A DNA stretch of 39,884 bases from Sphingopyxis sp. UBA6723 (GCF_002454115.1 NZ_DKIH01000001.1:160-40043), one strand, 5' to 3'. Positions 8,149 to 15,874 are shown, counted from the first letter of the stretch. Notes: generated by a model not told the origin, from the sequence alone. Program-made: numbers and translations.

Positions 8149-8471
8149 GTGCGCGCGCCCAGCACCAGATCGATCCCGCTGGCAAAGCTTTGCCAGCCCG
8201 CGCGCCGCTCGACCAGCGACTGGCGGCCGCTGTCGGTCAGCGCATAGACGCGGCGCTTGCGCCCGCCGTCGGGCTGGACCCAGCGGCTGGCGAGCAGACC
8301 CGCGAGTTCGAGCCGGTGCAGCGCCGGATAGATCGTCCCTTCGGGCAGATCGAAATGGCCCCCACTACGCGCGCGGATCGCCTCAATGATCGCATATCCG
8401 TGCAAGGCCTCGTCGCCGATCGTGGCGAGCAGCACGGCGTCGAGGTGGCCTTTGAGCATTTCCGCAGACAT
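8145..8471 (-). CDS. PadR-family transcriptional regulator
   Basis: A 108-residue winged-helix protein. The PadR signature is HGYAIIEAIRARSGGHFDLPEGTIYPALHRLELAGLL, followed by the wing (GGRKRRVYALTDSGR). PadR proteins are usually repressors of their own operon and of a neighbouring membrane gene. The gene is first in an operon with the HAAS-like membrane protein and is divergent from the membrane protein gene at 8546; the perfect palindrome at 8494-8520 between them is the probable operator. The family ligands include phenolic acids and cationic drugs; none can be assigned here. Confidence 0.9.
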   Translation of the reverse strand: MSAEMLKGHLDAVLLATIGDEALHGYAIIEAIRARSGGHFDLPEGTIYPALHRLELAGLLASRWVQPDGGRKRRVYALTDSGRQSLVERRAGWQSFASGIDLVLGART

Positions 8472-8493
8472 GCCCGCCGATTTAGCTTTGCAA

Positions 8494-8520
8494 CGCTAGG
8501 TATGCAAGTTATACCTAGCG
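8494..8520. promoter_or_regulatory. probable PadR operator
   Basis: CGCTAGGTAT (8494-8503) and ATACCTAGCG (8511-8520) are a perfect 10-bp inverted repeat with a 7-bp spacer. It lies in the short gap between the padR-like gene (start 8471) and the divergent membrane gene (start 8546). A weak promoter, TTTGCA at 8487 and TTATAC at 8509, would overlap it, so bound regulator should block transcription both ways. That PadR binds it is inferred from position and symmetry. Confidence 0.7.
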
Positions 8521-8545
8521 TCACTAGGCTTCAAACGGAGGATGT

Positions 8546-9184
8546 ATGACGGCGACAACAACCGCGGCAACGACTGCGACCAAGGGCTGGGCCGAAGGCT
8601 GGGGGCTGTTCTGGACGCTGACCCTAGCGCTGGCGGCGATGGCGCTCGGCTTCCTCTTCGTCCTCGGCTGGGACACCGACGGTTATCGCATGGTGATCCG
8701 CGCCACCGCGCGCACCTCGCTCGTCCTGTTCCTCGCCGCCTTTGCCGCATCCGCCGCCTTCAAGCTGTGGCCCGGCCCCTTCACCCGCTGGCTGCGCCGC
8801 AACCGGCGCCAGCTCGGGCTTGACTTTGCGATGTCACATTTCATCCATGCGCTGGTGATCATCGCGCTGTGGAAAACCGACCCCGACACCTTCTGGGTGC
8901 TGACCAACCCCAAATCGATCGTGACCGGCGGCACCGCCTATCTGTTCATCGCCCTCCTCGCCGCGACCTCGTTCGACCGCATGGTCAAGGCGCTCGGCCC
9001 CAAGGCATGGGGCCGGCTGCACTGGTGGGGCGTGTGGATCGTCGCGCTCAGCTTCATCTTCACCAACGGCAAACGCATCCCGGTGAGCGGCTGGTATGCC
9101 CTGCCAGTCGCGCTGGTCGTCGCGGTGATCGTGCTGCGCGTTGTGGCGGGGCGGAAACAGCGCCGGGCGGCGGCGCTGGCTTAG
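8546..9184 (+). CDS. ferric-reductase-like / MsrQ-type membrane protein
   Basis: A 212-residue polytopic protein with about six hydrophobic segments. RATARTSLVLFLAAFAASA, LGLDFAMSHFIHALVIIAL and LHWWGVWIVALSFIF carry the spaced histidines typical of the ferric reductase-like transmembrane domain (the YedZ/MsrQ and NOX fold), which binds haem. No partner reductase (msrP) is adjacent. The ATG is preceded by GGAGG at 8537-8541. It probably moves electrons across the inner membrane. It is divergent from the PadR gene and likely under its control. Confidence 0.65.
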   Translation: MTATTTAATTATKGWAEGWGLFWTLTLALAAMALGFLFVLGWDTDGYRMVIRATARTSLVLFLAAFAASAAFKLWPGPFTRWLRRNRRQLGLDFAMSHFIHALVIIALWKTDPDTFWVLTNPKSIVTGGTAYLFIALLAATSFDRMVKALGPKAWGRLHWWGVWIVALSFIFTNGKRIPVSGWYALPVALVVAVIVLRVVAGRKQRRAAALA

Positions 9185-9195
9185 GCGCGGCGAGG

Positions 9196-9510
9196 CTACT
9201 GGCCGTCGCGCTTGTCGGCGAGCGCCCTCGATTCGGCCTTAAGCGGCCGCGACACCGGGCAGACTTCCTGCACATAGCCGTTGAGCACATTGGTCAGCGC
9301 GTCGGGTACCAAGCGATAAAAGACAAACTGGCCACGCTTTTCGCTGGTGATCAGTCCGGCATTTTCCAGCACCGACAGATGCTGCGACACCGCCGGTTTA
9401 CTCATCTCGAAGCGCGCGGCGATGTCCCCCGCGCTGAGTTCGGCATGCGCCAGATAGGCGAGAATTTTCCGCCGCGGCGTCGATGCCAGTGCCTGAAAAA
9501 CCCGTTCCAT
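9196..9510 (-). CDS. ArsR/SmtB-type winged-helix regulator (SdpR-like)
   Basis: A 104-residue regulator beginning MERVFQALASTPRRKILAYL, followed by the helix-turn-helix FEMSKPAVSQHLSVLENAGL and the wing SEKRGQFVFYRLV. The PRRKIL opening and the lack of a metal-binding CxC in the recognition helix place it with SdpR-like members and not classical metal sensors. The ATG at 9508-9510 is preferred over the upstream one at 9544-9546, which would overlap the -35 box of the divergent promoter. It is divergent from the desaturase gene, and a palindrome at 9561-9572 is its likely site. Confidence 0.85.
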   Translation of the reverse strand: MERVFQALASTPRRKILAYLAHAELSAGDIAARFEMSKPAVSQHLSVLENAGLITSEKRGQFVFYRLVPDALTNVLNGYVQEVCPVSRPLKAESRALADKRDGQ

Positions 9511-9539
9511 GATGACCCAAATGGCGACTGACAGCGCCC

Positions 9540-9572
9540 TTGACAAGAGATTAGATATTTAAGTAATTACTT
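9540..9572 (+). promoter_or_regulatory. desaturase promoter with overlapping ArsR-type operator
   Basis: TTGACA at 9540-9545 and TAATTA at 9564-9569 (18-bp spacing) form a plausible sigma-70 promoter for the desaturase gene at 9594. The -10 sits inside the perfect 12-bp palindrome AAGTAATTACTT (9561-9572), an AT-rich island in otherwise GC-rich DNA. A dimeric winged-helix repressor bound here would exclude RNA polymerase. The binding protein is inferred to be the divergent ArsR-type gene product. Confidence 0.6.
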
Positions 9573-9593
9573 ATTCGCTGTCAGGAGCTAGCG

Positions 9594-10553
9594 ATGCGCA
9601 GTAGTGAAGATCCCCATGCCGTCAATTTTCTGATCGACGAGCCCGGGTCCGACCCGCTCAACGGCCAGGTGCGTGCCGATATGCCCAGCATCGTCTGGAA
9701 TGGCGGGATGGCCGTCATTGCACTGGTCGCGGGTCCGTTCTTCGTGACGCCATCGACAATGGCCCTGTTTTTCCTCACCACCGGCGCCGCGCTACTGCTC
9801 GGGCACAGCATCGGCTATCACCGGATGATGATCCACGGCAGCTTTGCCGCGCCGCGCTGGCTGACGCGCACGCTGGTCTGGTTCGGCGCCTTTGTCGGCA
9901 TGGCGGGTCCTTTTGGCATAATCCGCGCCCACGACACGCGCGACTGGGCGCAGCGACAGGCCGACTGCCACCCGTTTCTTGCGCACAAGACGCATATCCT
10001 GCGCGACGCATGGTGGCAGATCTATTGCCGTCTCGACCTTGATAATCCGCCGCGCTTCGATTTCGCCGAACTCGACCGCGACCCCTTCTATCGCTGGCTC
10101 GAAGCGACATGGCGTTGGCAACAGCTGCCGGTCGCGGTCGTCCTGTTTGCGATCGGCGGCTGGGGCTGGGTCGTGTGGGGCGTTGCGGCGCGCGTGGCGG
10201 TCGCCAACCACGGGCACTGGCTTGTCGGCCATCTCGCGCACAATCGCGGCCCTCAGCGCTGGACGGTCGATGCGCATGGAGTGCAGGCGTTCGATGTTCC
10301 GTGGGCCGCAATCCCGACGATGGGAGAGGCGTGGCACAACAACCATCACGCCTACCCCGGATCTGCGCGCATCGGGCTGCATCCCGGCCAAAGCGACTGG
10401 GGTTATGCCGTCATTCGGTTTTGCGAGCGGCTTGGATTGATGTGGGACGTTCGGACACCGGATACGCTCGGAAGGCGCCCCGGTCTTTCCGAGGTGGCTC
10501 GACATGAGGCGGGCTTGGCGGCACACTCGCCGCATGGACACATCCCTACATAG
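9594..10553 (+). CDS. fatty acid desaturase-like membrane di-iron enzyme
   Basis: A 319-residue membrane protein. Hydrophobic spans occur near residues 34-75 and 85-110 and again near 175-200. Histidine box 1 is GHSIGYHRMMIHG, box 3 is EAWHNNHHAYP, and a further GHWLVGHLAHN lies between them, as in acyl-CoA/acyl-lipid delta-9 desaturases. Box 2, normally HRxHH, reads RAHDTRDWAQ and is followed by CHPFLAHK, so part of the second box differs. The enzyme probably introduces a double bond into an acyl chain using oxygen and electrons from a ferredoxin or cytochrome b5-like donor. It is probably controlled by the divergent ArsR-type regulator. The stop lies 20 nt inside the next gene. Confidence 0.8.
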   Translation: MRSSEDPHAVNFLIDEPGSDPLNGQVRADMPSIVWNGGMAVIALVAGPFFVTPSTMALFFLTTGAALLLGHSIGYHRMMIHGSFAAPRWLTRTLVWFGAFVGMAGPFGIIRAHDTRDWAQRQADCHPFLAHKTHILRDAWWQIYCRLDLDNPPRFDFAELDRDPFYRWLEATWRWQQLPVAVVLFAIGGWGWVVWGVAARVAVANHGHWLVGHLAHNRGPQRWTVDAHGVQAFDVPWAAIPTMGEAWHNNHHAYPGSARIGLHPGQSDWGYAVIRFCERLGLMWDVRTPDTLGRRPGLSEVARHEAGLAAHSPHGHIPT

Positions 10554-11739
10554 CTGGCCCGCCGCGGCCGAAACCCTGCTCGACGACCTTGTCGACCTGC
10601 GCCGCGCGATTCATCGCGAGCCTGAACTAGGCCTCCAGAACCCCAAGACGCTGGCGAAGATCAAGGATGCGCTCGCCGGGCTGCCACTCGAATTTCACGA
10701 GGGGCCGTCGACAACCGGGCTCATTGCAATCCTGCGCGGTCCCGCCAACGGGCGCACCGTGCTGCTGCGCGGCGACATGGATGCGTTGCCTTTGGTCGAG
10801 GACACGGGGCTCGACTTCACCTCCGAAACGACCGGCGCGATGCATGCGTGCGGCCATGATACGCATGTCGCGATGCTCGTCGGCGCGGCGAAGCTGCTGT
10901 GCGCGGCGCGGGATCGGCTCCCCGGAACGGTGATGTTCATGTTCCAGCCGGGCGAGGAAGGTCATCATGGCGCGCGCTTCATGCTGGACGACGGGATCAT
11001 CGATCCGCTGCCCGATGCCGCCTTCGCGCTCCACATCATGCCCAACGCGCCGCACGGGATTTTCGCGTCGCGCGCCGGACCGCTGCTCGCTTCGTCCGAC
11101 GTGCTGTCGATCACCGTCAAGGGCGCGGGCGGGCATGCCTCGATGCCGCACGATGCGATCGACCCGATCCCCGTCGCCTGCGCGATCGTCACCGCCATCC
11201 AGACGATGGTGACGCGCCGCGTGTCGGTGTTCGATCCCGCCGTGGTGACGATTGCCAAGATCAGCGCCGGGACAACGAACAATATCATTCCCGAGACGGC
11301 AGCGATGCTCGGCACGATCCGCACGCTGTCGCCCGAGCGCCGCGCGATGGTGGCGCGCGAGCTGAAACGCCTCGCCCCCGCGATCGCCGAGGCGCATGGC
11401 TGCACCGCCGAGGTGCAGATCGACGAGGGCTTTCCGGTCACCATCTGTGACAGCCGCGCGGTTGCGTTCGGCCAGTCGGTGGTCGAAGCGACGTTCGGCG
11501 AAGCGGCGTGGCTGACGATGGACCATCCGGTGATGGGCGCCGAGGATTTCTCTTATGTGCTCGAAAAAGTCCCCGGCGCGATGTTCTGGCTGGGCGCGAG
11601 CGCCGAGGGCAGCGACTGGCGCGCCTGCTGCGGCCTGCACTCGAACCGCATGGTACTCGACGAAAAGGTGATGGCGCGCGGCGCGGCGCTGCATGCGGCG
11701 CTGGCGGAGCGGTTTTTGAACGAAGGATTCAACGCATGA
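10534..11739 (+). CDS. M20-family amidohydrolase (hippurate hydrolase/aminoacylase-like)
   Basis: A 401-residue cytoplasmic metallo-amidohydrolase. It shows RRAIHREPELGLQNPKT, LLRGDMDALPL, the metal site CGHDTHVAMLVGAA (about residues 110-123), PGEEGHHGARFMLDDG with the catalytic Glu pair, and GAGGHASMPHDAIDP in the dimerisation domain. It should remove acyl groups from N-acyl amino acids. The start at 10534 (MDTSLHSWP) overlaps the desaturase gene by 20 nt, suggesting coupled translation; an ATG at 10504 would add ten basic residues. Its TGA overlaps the ATG of the next gene (ATGA). Confidence 0.88.
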   Translation: MDTSLHSWPAAAETLLDDLVDLRRAIHREPELGLQNPKTLAKIKDALAGLPLEFHEGPSTTGLIAILRGPANGRTVLLRGDMDALPLVEDTGLDFTSETTGAMHACGHDTHVAMLVGAAKLLCAARDRLPGTVMFMFQPGEEGHHGARFMLDDGIIDPLPDAAFALHIMPNAPHGIFASRAGPLLASSDVLSITVKGAGGHASMPHDAIDPIPVACAIVTAIQTMVTRRVSVFDPAVVTIAKISAGTTNNIIPETAAMLGTIRTLSPERRAMVARELKRLAPAIAEAHGCTAEVQIDEGFPVTICDSRAVAFGQSVVEATFGEAAWLTMDHPVMGAEDFSYVLEKVPGAMFWLGASAEGSDWRACCGLHSNRMVLDEKVMARGAALHAALAERFLNEGFNA

Positions 11740-11981
11740 TCAACATCATCGGCGCGATCATCTCGGGCCTGATCATCGGCGCGCTGGCGCGCTTCTTCTA
11801 TCCCGGCGCGGTGCAGATGGGGTGGATCGCGACGATCCTGCTCGGCATCGGCGGCTCGCTGCTCGCGGGGCTCGCGACGTCACGCGGCCGCGGCGACTTC
11901 CACCGCGCGGGCTGTTTGGCATCGGTGATCGGGGCGATTGTGCTGATATTGGTTGGCCGGCTGCTCGGCATCGGCGGATAA
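11736..11981 (+). CDS. GlsB/YeaQ/YmgE-family small membrane protein
   Basis: An 81-residue protein with three hydrophobic stretches: MINIIGAIISGLIIGALARF, MGWIATILLGIGGSLLAGLAT, and ASVIGAIVLILVGRLLGIGG. The glycine-rich GLIIGALARF and GIGGSLLAG segments are the signature of the transglycosylase-associated (GlsB/YeaQ/YmgE) family, inner-membrane proteins often induced by stress. It starts 4 nt inside the M20 gene (ATGA), so it is the last gene of the desaturase-M20 operon. The biochemical role is unknown. Confidence 0.85.
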   Translation: MINIIGAIISGLIIGALARFFYPGAVQMGWIATILLGIGGSLLAGLATSRGRGDFHRAGCLASVIGAIVLILVGRLLGIGG

Positions 11982-11992
11982 AAGAAGGAAAT

Positions 11993-12450
11993 TATCTCAC
12001 ACAAAGACACAAAGAGGTGTGCCGATGACTGCAAGCGTCGAGGATTTGGCCAGGCTTGTCGTCGACTGCGGGTTCCGACTGCATCAGAATTTGGGGCCAG
12101 GCCTCCTTGAATCGGCGTATGAAGCCATTTTGGCGGATCAACTGGCAAGACGCGGTATCGTCGTCGAACGTCAGAAGCCTATCCCGATCAAATATGATGG
12201 CATCGAGCTCGCCGAAGGCTTCCGGGCCGATCTGTTGCTGAATGGCCAATTGCTCGTCGAATTGAAATCGGTTGAGCGGCTTTCGCCGCTCCATAGCAAA
12301 CAGGTGCTGACTTACTTACGCCTGCTCGACCTGCCGCTCGGCGTCCTGATAAATTTTGGCGGAGCCACCTTCAAAGAGGGTGTACGCCGCATCGCGAACG
12401 GCGATTTGGGGAGATGAGCACACGCCCTCTTTGTGTCTTTGTGTGAGAAA
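11993..12450 (+). mobile_element. inverted-repeat-bounded GxxExxY element (copy B)
   Basis: Outer repeats at 11996-12016 and 12427-12447 are exact inverted copies over 21 nt (CTCACACAAAGACACAAAG plus AG). They enclose only the GxxExxY gene, with 8 nt before its ATG and 9 nt after its stop. The similarity extends outward imperfectly (AAGGAAATTAT on the left against AAGGAAAAATTT on the reversed right). The same sequence bounds the stand-alone hairpins at 6238-6307 and 25552-25630. No obvious target-site duplication is seen. Calling it mobile is inference from the repeat arrangement. Confidence 0.6.
12025..12417 (+). CDS. GxxExxY protein (PD-(D/E)XK nuclease-like)
   Basis: A 130-residue soluble protein. 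Near the N-terminus GPGLLESAYEAIL holds the motif GLLESAY that names the GxxExxY family. FRADLLLNGQLLVELKSV then gives the Asp...Glu-x-Lys arrangement of the PD-(D/E)XK nuclease fold, with an intact putative metal site. The C-terminal YLRLLDLPLGVLINFGG is also family-typical. The ATG at 12025 lies 8 nt after the left inverted repeat, and an in-frame upstream extension (11953) would run through the GlsB gene and the repeat. No established function is known to me. Enclosure by a palindromic repeat found elsewhere in the window suggests a role in recognising or moving that repeat. Confidence 0.88.
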   Translation: MTASVEDLARLVVDCGFRLHQNLGPGLLESAYEAILADQLARRGIVVERQKPIPIKYDGIELAEGFRADLLLNGQLLVELKSVERLSPLHSKQVLTYLRLLDLPLGVLINFGGATFKEGVRRIANGDLGR

Positions 12451-12467
12451 TTTTTCCTTAACCCACA

Positions 12468-14045
12468 TCACGGCACCAGCACCGTATCGACCGCCTCCGC
12501 CAGCATCTCCGGATAGTCGAGCGTGTAATGCAGCCCGCGGCTTTCCTTGCGGTGAAGGGCGCTTTTCACGATCAGATCGGCGCATTGCAGCAGGTTGCGC
12601 AGTTCGATCAGGTCGGTGGTGACGCGGAAGTGGCCGTAATAATCCTCGACCTCGTCGGTCAGCAGGCGGATGCGGTGCTGGGCGCGCTCCAGCCTTTTGG
12701 TCGTGCGCACAATGCCGACATAATTCCACATGAAGCGGCGGATTTCGGTCCAGTTCTGCTTGATGATCACCTCTTCGTCCGAATCGGTGACGCGGCTTTC
12801 GTCCCATGGACGGATCGCGGGGGGCGGTTCGAGCTGGTCCCAGCGCGCGATAATGTCCTTTGCCGCCGCCTCGCCGAAAACGAAACATTCGAGCAGGCTG
12901 TTCGACGCGAGGCGGTTGGCGCCGTGGAGGCCGCTTTCGGTGCATTCGCCCGCGGCATAGAGCCCCGGCAGGTCGGTGCGTCCGGCGAGGTCGATCAAGA
13001 TGCCGCCGCAGGTATAATGCTGCGCCGGAACAACCGGGATCGGCTGCTTCGTCATGTCGATGCCGAGCGTCAGCAGCTTTTCATAGATGTTCGGGAAATG
13101 GCCGGCGACGAAGTCGGGGTCGAGGTGGCTGATGTCGAGATGGACATAATCGAGCCCCGAGCGCTTGATCTGATCGTCGTTGGCGCGCGCCACGACGTCG
13201 CGCGGCGCGAGTTCGGCGCGCGCGTCGTAATCGGGCATGTAACGGTGGCCGGTCTCGGGGTGTTTCAATAGGCCCCCCTCGCCGCGCACCGCCTCGGTGA
13301 TCAGGAAATTCTTGACGTCGAGGTTGAACAGGCAGGTCGGGTGGAACTGCATCATTTCCATGTTCGACACGCGGCAGCCCGCGCGCCACGCCATCGCGAT
13401 GCCGTCGCCGGTCGCGCCTCTTGGCGCGGTCGAGAATTGATAGACGCGCCCCGTCCCGCCGCTCGCCAGGATCGTCGCGCGGCCGACATGCGCGTGGACC
13501 TTCCCCGTTTTTTCATCGAGCGCATAGACGCCCCAGACGCGGCCCGATCCCGAATAACGTTCCTCGTGCCGTCCGGTGATCAGGTCGACGCACGCTTGCC
13601 CGGGCAGCAGCGTGATGTTCGGATGCGCCGCGGCGGTCTTGAGCAGCGCCGCCTGCACCGCCCAGCCGGTCGCGTCGTCGACATGGACGATGCGGCGGTG
13701 CGAATGCCCGCCCTCGCGCGTCAGGTGCAGCGCCTCGGCATCCTTGTTGAACGGGACACCCATTTCGACGAGGCGTTCGATCGAGGCGGGCGCATTTTCG
13801 ACGACGAACTCGACCGTCTCGCGCCGGTTGAGCCCGGCGCCCGCGACCATCGTGTCGTCGATATGATTTTCGAACGTGTCACCCGCGTCGAGCACCGCGG
13901 CGATCCCGCCCTGCGCCCAGGCGGTCGATCCGCCGGTCAGCTCGCCTTTGGCCAGCACCAGCACCTTGCAATGATCGGCCAGCGCGATCGCTGCGGTCAG
14001 TCCGGCGGCGCCGGACCCGACAATGATGACATCATATTCACTCAT
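12468..14045 (-). CDS. nadB: L-aspartate oxidase
   Basis: A 525-residue flavoprotein of the succinate dehydrogenase/aspartate oxidase family. The FAD motif is VGSGAAGLTAAIAL (residues 9-22), followed by GGSTAWAQGGIAAVL, MMQFHPTCLF, ITEAVRGEGG, QHYTCGGILIDLAGRTDLPGLYAAGE and GLHGANRLASNSLLE. It oxidises aspartate to iminoaspartate, the first step of NAD biosynthesis, ahead of quinolinate synthase. The ATG at 14043-14045 gives MSEYDVIIVG, the correct family start, although the frame stays open upstream to 14378. nadA and nadC are not in the window. The start region is divergent from the lipoprotein gene at 14119. Confidence 0.95.
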   Translation of the reverse strand: MSEYDVIIVGSGAAGLTAAIALADHCKVLVLAKGELTGGSTAWAQGGIAAVLDAGDTFENHIDDTMVAGAGLNRRETVEFVVENAPASIERLVEMGVPFNKDAEALHLTREGGHSHRRIVHVDDATGWAVQAALLKTAAAHPNITLLPGQACVDLITGRHEERYSGSGRVWGVYALDEKTGKVHAHVGRATILASGGTGRVYQFSTAPRGATGDGIAMAWRAGCRVSNMEMMQFHPTCLFNLDVKNFLITEAVRGEGGLLKHPETGHRYMPDYDARAELAPRDVVARANDDQIKRSGLDYVHLDISHLDPDFVAGHFPNIYEKLLTLGIDMTKQPIPVVPAQHYTCGGILIDLAGRTDLPGLYAAGECTESGLHGANRLASNSLLECFVFGEAAAKDIIARWDQLEPPPAIRPWDESRVTDSDEEVIIKQNWTEIRRFMWNYVGIVRTTKRLERAQHRIRLLTDEVEDYYGHFRVTTDLIELRNLLQCADLIVKSALHRKESRGLHYTLDYPEMLAEAVDTVLVP

Positions 14046-14118
14046 GGCGCCTCTGTTGCACAGCAGGACGCGGCGTGACAGGGGGGATCGATGGTCGCCG
14101 TCAAGGGGAATTGTCGTC

Positions 14119-14937
14119 ATGGATAAAGCCGGGCTTGGGCGGCGGAGCCTGATCGCCGCGATTGCGGCGCTGCCACTTGTCGGCTGCGCGACCGGCGGGC
14201 GGCGCGCGGCGCGCGACCTGAGCGTCGTTACCTTCAACATCTGGCACGATGCCGCACCATGGCCGGCGCGGCTCGCGCTGCTCACGGCGGCGCTGCGCGA
14301 CGCTGACGCCGATGTCATCGCCTTGCAGGAAGTGCTGGAAGATAAGCGCAAGGAACTGCCCAACCAGGCCGACACCATCGCCCGCGCCCTTGGCTACCGC
14401 CACGTCCATTTCGTCGCGGTCGAGCCCGAGGGCGCACCAAAACGCTATGGCAATGCAATCCTCACCCGCCTGCCGGTGATCGAAGTCGCGCGGCGCAAGC
14501 TTACCCCCTTATCCGATTCGCGCACCGCGATCCGCGTGCGCGTGCGAACCACGGCTGGATCGGTCGACATCGTCGCCACTCATCTTGCGTGGCAGCCCGA
14601 CGCAGGCGCGGTGCGCGCCGAGCAGCTCGCCGACCTGATCGCCTGGTTGCCGATCGACGGGGTGCCGCTGGTTGTGATGGGCGATTTCAACGCACCGCTC
14701 GACGATTCAGCGCTGCGCGCGATGGGGCCGCCGCGCTTCGTGTCGGCGTTGCCGCAGGGGGCGGTGGCGACGACGCTCAACCCCGCACGCGGCCACCAGC
14801 CGCGGGTGATCGACCATATTTTCGCCGAATCCGCCGCCTTTGCGGTCACCGCTGCACGGATCATCGGCGATCAGGCGGTGAACGGCGAATATCCATCCGA
14901 TCATTTCGGGGTCGCAGCGCGCCTGACCCGGCGCTGA
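14119..14937 (+). CDS. endonuclease/exonuclease/phosphatase-family lipoprotein
   Basis: A 272-residue protein with a lipoprotein signal (MDKAGLGRRSLIAAIAALPL, lipobox LVGC about residue 24). The mature domain has the EEP motifs: FNIWHDA, ALQEVLED, YGNAILTRLP, ATHLAW, MGDFNAP, RVIDHIF and YPSDHFGV, which supply the metal ligands and catalytic His-Asp pair. It should be a membrane-anchored, periplasm-facing phosphodiesterase; the substrate could be lipid, nucleic acid or a sugar phosphate. The start is ATG 14119, since earlier in-frame ATGs overlap the nadB start. It converges with the ABC ATPase gene with 4 nt between the stops. Confidence 0.82.
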   Translation: MDKAGLGRRSLIAAIAALPLVGCATGGRRAARDLSVVTFNIWHDAAPWPARLALLTAALRDADADVIALQEVLEDKRKELPNQADTIARALGYRHVHFVAVEPEGAPKRYGNAILTRLPVIEVARRKLTPLSDSRTAIRVRVRTTAGSVDIVATHLAWQPDAGAVRAEQLADLIAWLPIDGVPLVVMGDFNAPLDDSALRAMGPPRFVSALPQGAVATTLNPARGHQPRVIDHIFAESAAFAVTAARIIGDQAVNGEYPSDHFGVAARLTRR

Positions 14938-14941
14938 GCGG

Positions 14942-15874
14942 TCAGGCGGCGCTACGCGTCAGATTGAGGAATACGTCTTCCAGATCAGCCTCGCGGGTCG
15001 ACACGTCGACGATGCCGTGGCCCATCGCATTGACCGCGGCGAGCACTTCGCCTGCGTTCATGCGGTCCTTGTTGTAGCTGATCGCGAGGCCGCGCGTCCC
15101 CTCGCGTTCGATCTTTTCGAAGGCCGGGTGGGTCGGCAGGTCGGTGATGTCGGCATCGAGCGTCACCACGACGATCTTTTCGCGTGCCATGTCGACCAGC
15201 TCGCGGGTCGGCTTGTTCGCGATCAGTCTGCCATGGTTGATGATCGCGATCCGGTCGCACAATTCCTCGGCTTCTTCGAGGTAGTGCGTCGTCAGCACGA
15301 CGGTCACGCCGCGGTCGTTGAGCGACTGGACATAGGACCAGAGCTGCTGGCGCAGCTCGATATCGACCCCCGCGGTCGGCTCGTCGAGAACGATGATCGG
15401 CGGCGAGTGGACCATCGCCTTGGCAACGAGCAGGCGGCGCTTCATCCCGCCCGACAGCGTGCGGGCATAGGCGTCGCGCTTGTCCGACAGATGCACCGCG
15501 GCGAGCAGGTCGTCCGAAATGCGTTTCGCTTTGGGTACCCCATATAGCCCCGCCTGATTCTCGAGCGTCTCGAACGGCGTGAAAAAGGGATCGAAGACGA
15601 TTTCCTGCGGCACGATGCCGATCGAGTATTTGGCGTTGCGCGGGTCGGCGTCGATGTCGAAGCCCCAGATGCTCGCGCTGCCGCTCGTCTTGTTGACCAG
15701 CCCCGCCAGGATATTGATCAGCGTCGATTTGCCCGCGCCATTAGGCCCGAGCAGCCCAAAAATCTGGCCGCGCGGGACGTCGAAGCTGACATTGTCGAGC
15801 GCCTGCTTGCCGCCAGCATAGGTTTTGGAAACGGCGTCGATGCGGATGGCGGCTTCGGTCATGGCGGTTGCCAT
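14942..15874 (-). CDS. ABC transporter ATP-binding protein (ABC-2 export type)
   Basis: A 310-residue ATPase. Walker A is GPNGAGKST, the Q-loop lies in GIVPQEIVFDP, the signature is TLSGGMKRR, Walker B is PPIIVLDEPTAGVD, and the H-loop is TTHYLEEA. The C-terminal ~80-residue extension (EKIVVVTLDADITDLPTHPAF and ADLEDVFLNLTR) is typical of YadG/NatA-like exporters. The ATG at 15872-15874 has AGGTG 8 nt upstream; a second ATG at 15862 is possible. No ABC-2 permease gene is next to it, so its membrane partner must be elsewhere. Confidence 0.88.
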   Translation of the reverse strand: MATAMTEAAIRIDAVSKTYAGGKQALDNVSFDVPRGQIFGLLGPNGAGKSTLINILAGLVNKTSGSASIWGFDIDADPRNAKYSIGIVPQEIVFDPFFTPFETLENQAGLYGVPKAKRISDDLLAAVHLSDKRDAYARTLSGGMKRRLLVAKAMVHSPPIIVLDEPTAGVDIELRQQLWSYVQSLNDRGVTVVLTTHYLEEAEELCDRIAIINHGRLIANKPTRELVDMAREKIVVVTLDADITDLPTHPAFEKIEREGTRGLAISYNKDRMNAGEVLAAVNAMGHGIVDVSTREADLEDVFLNLTRSAA

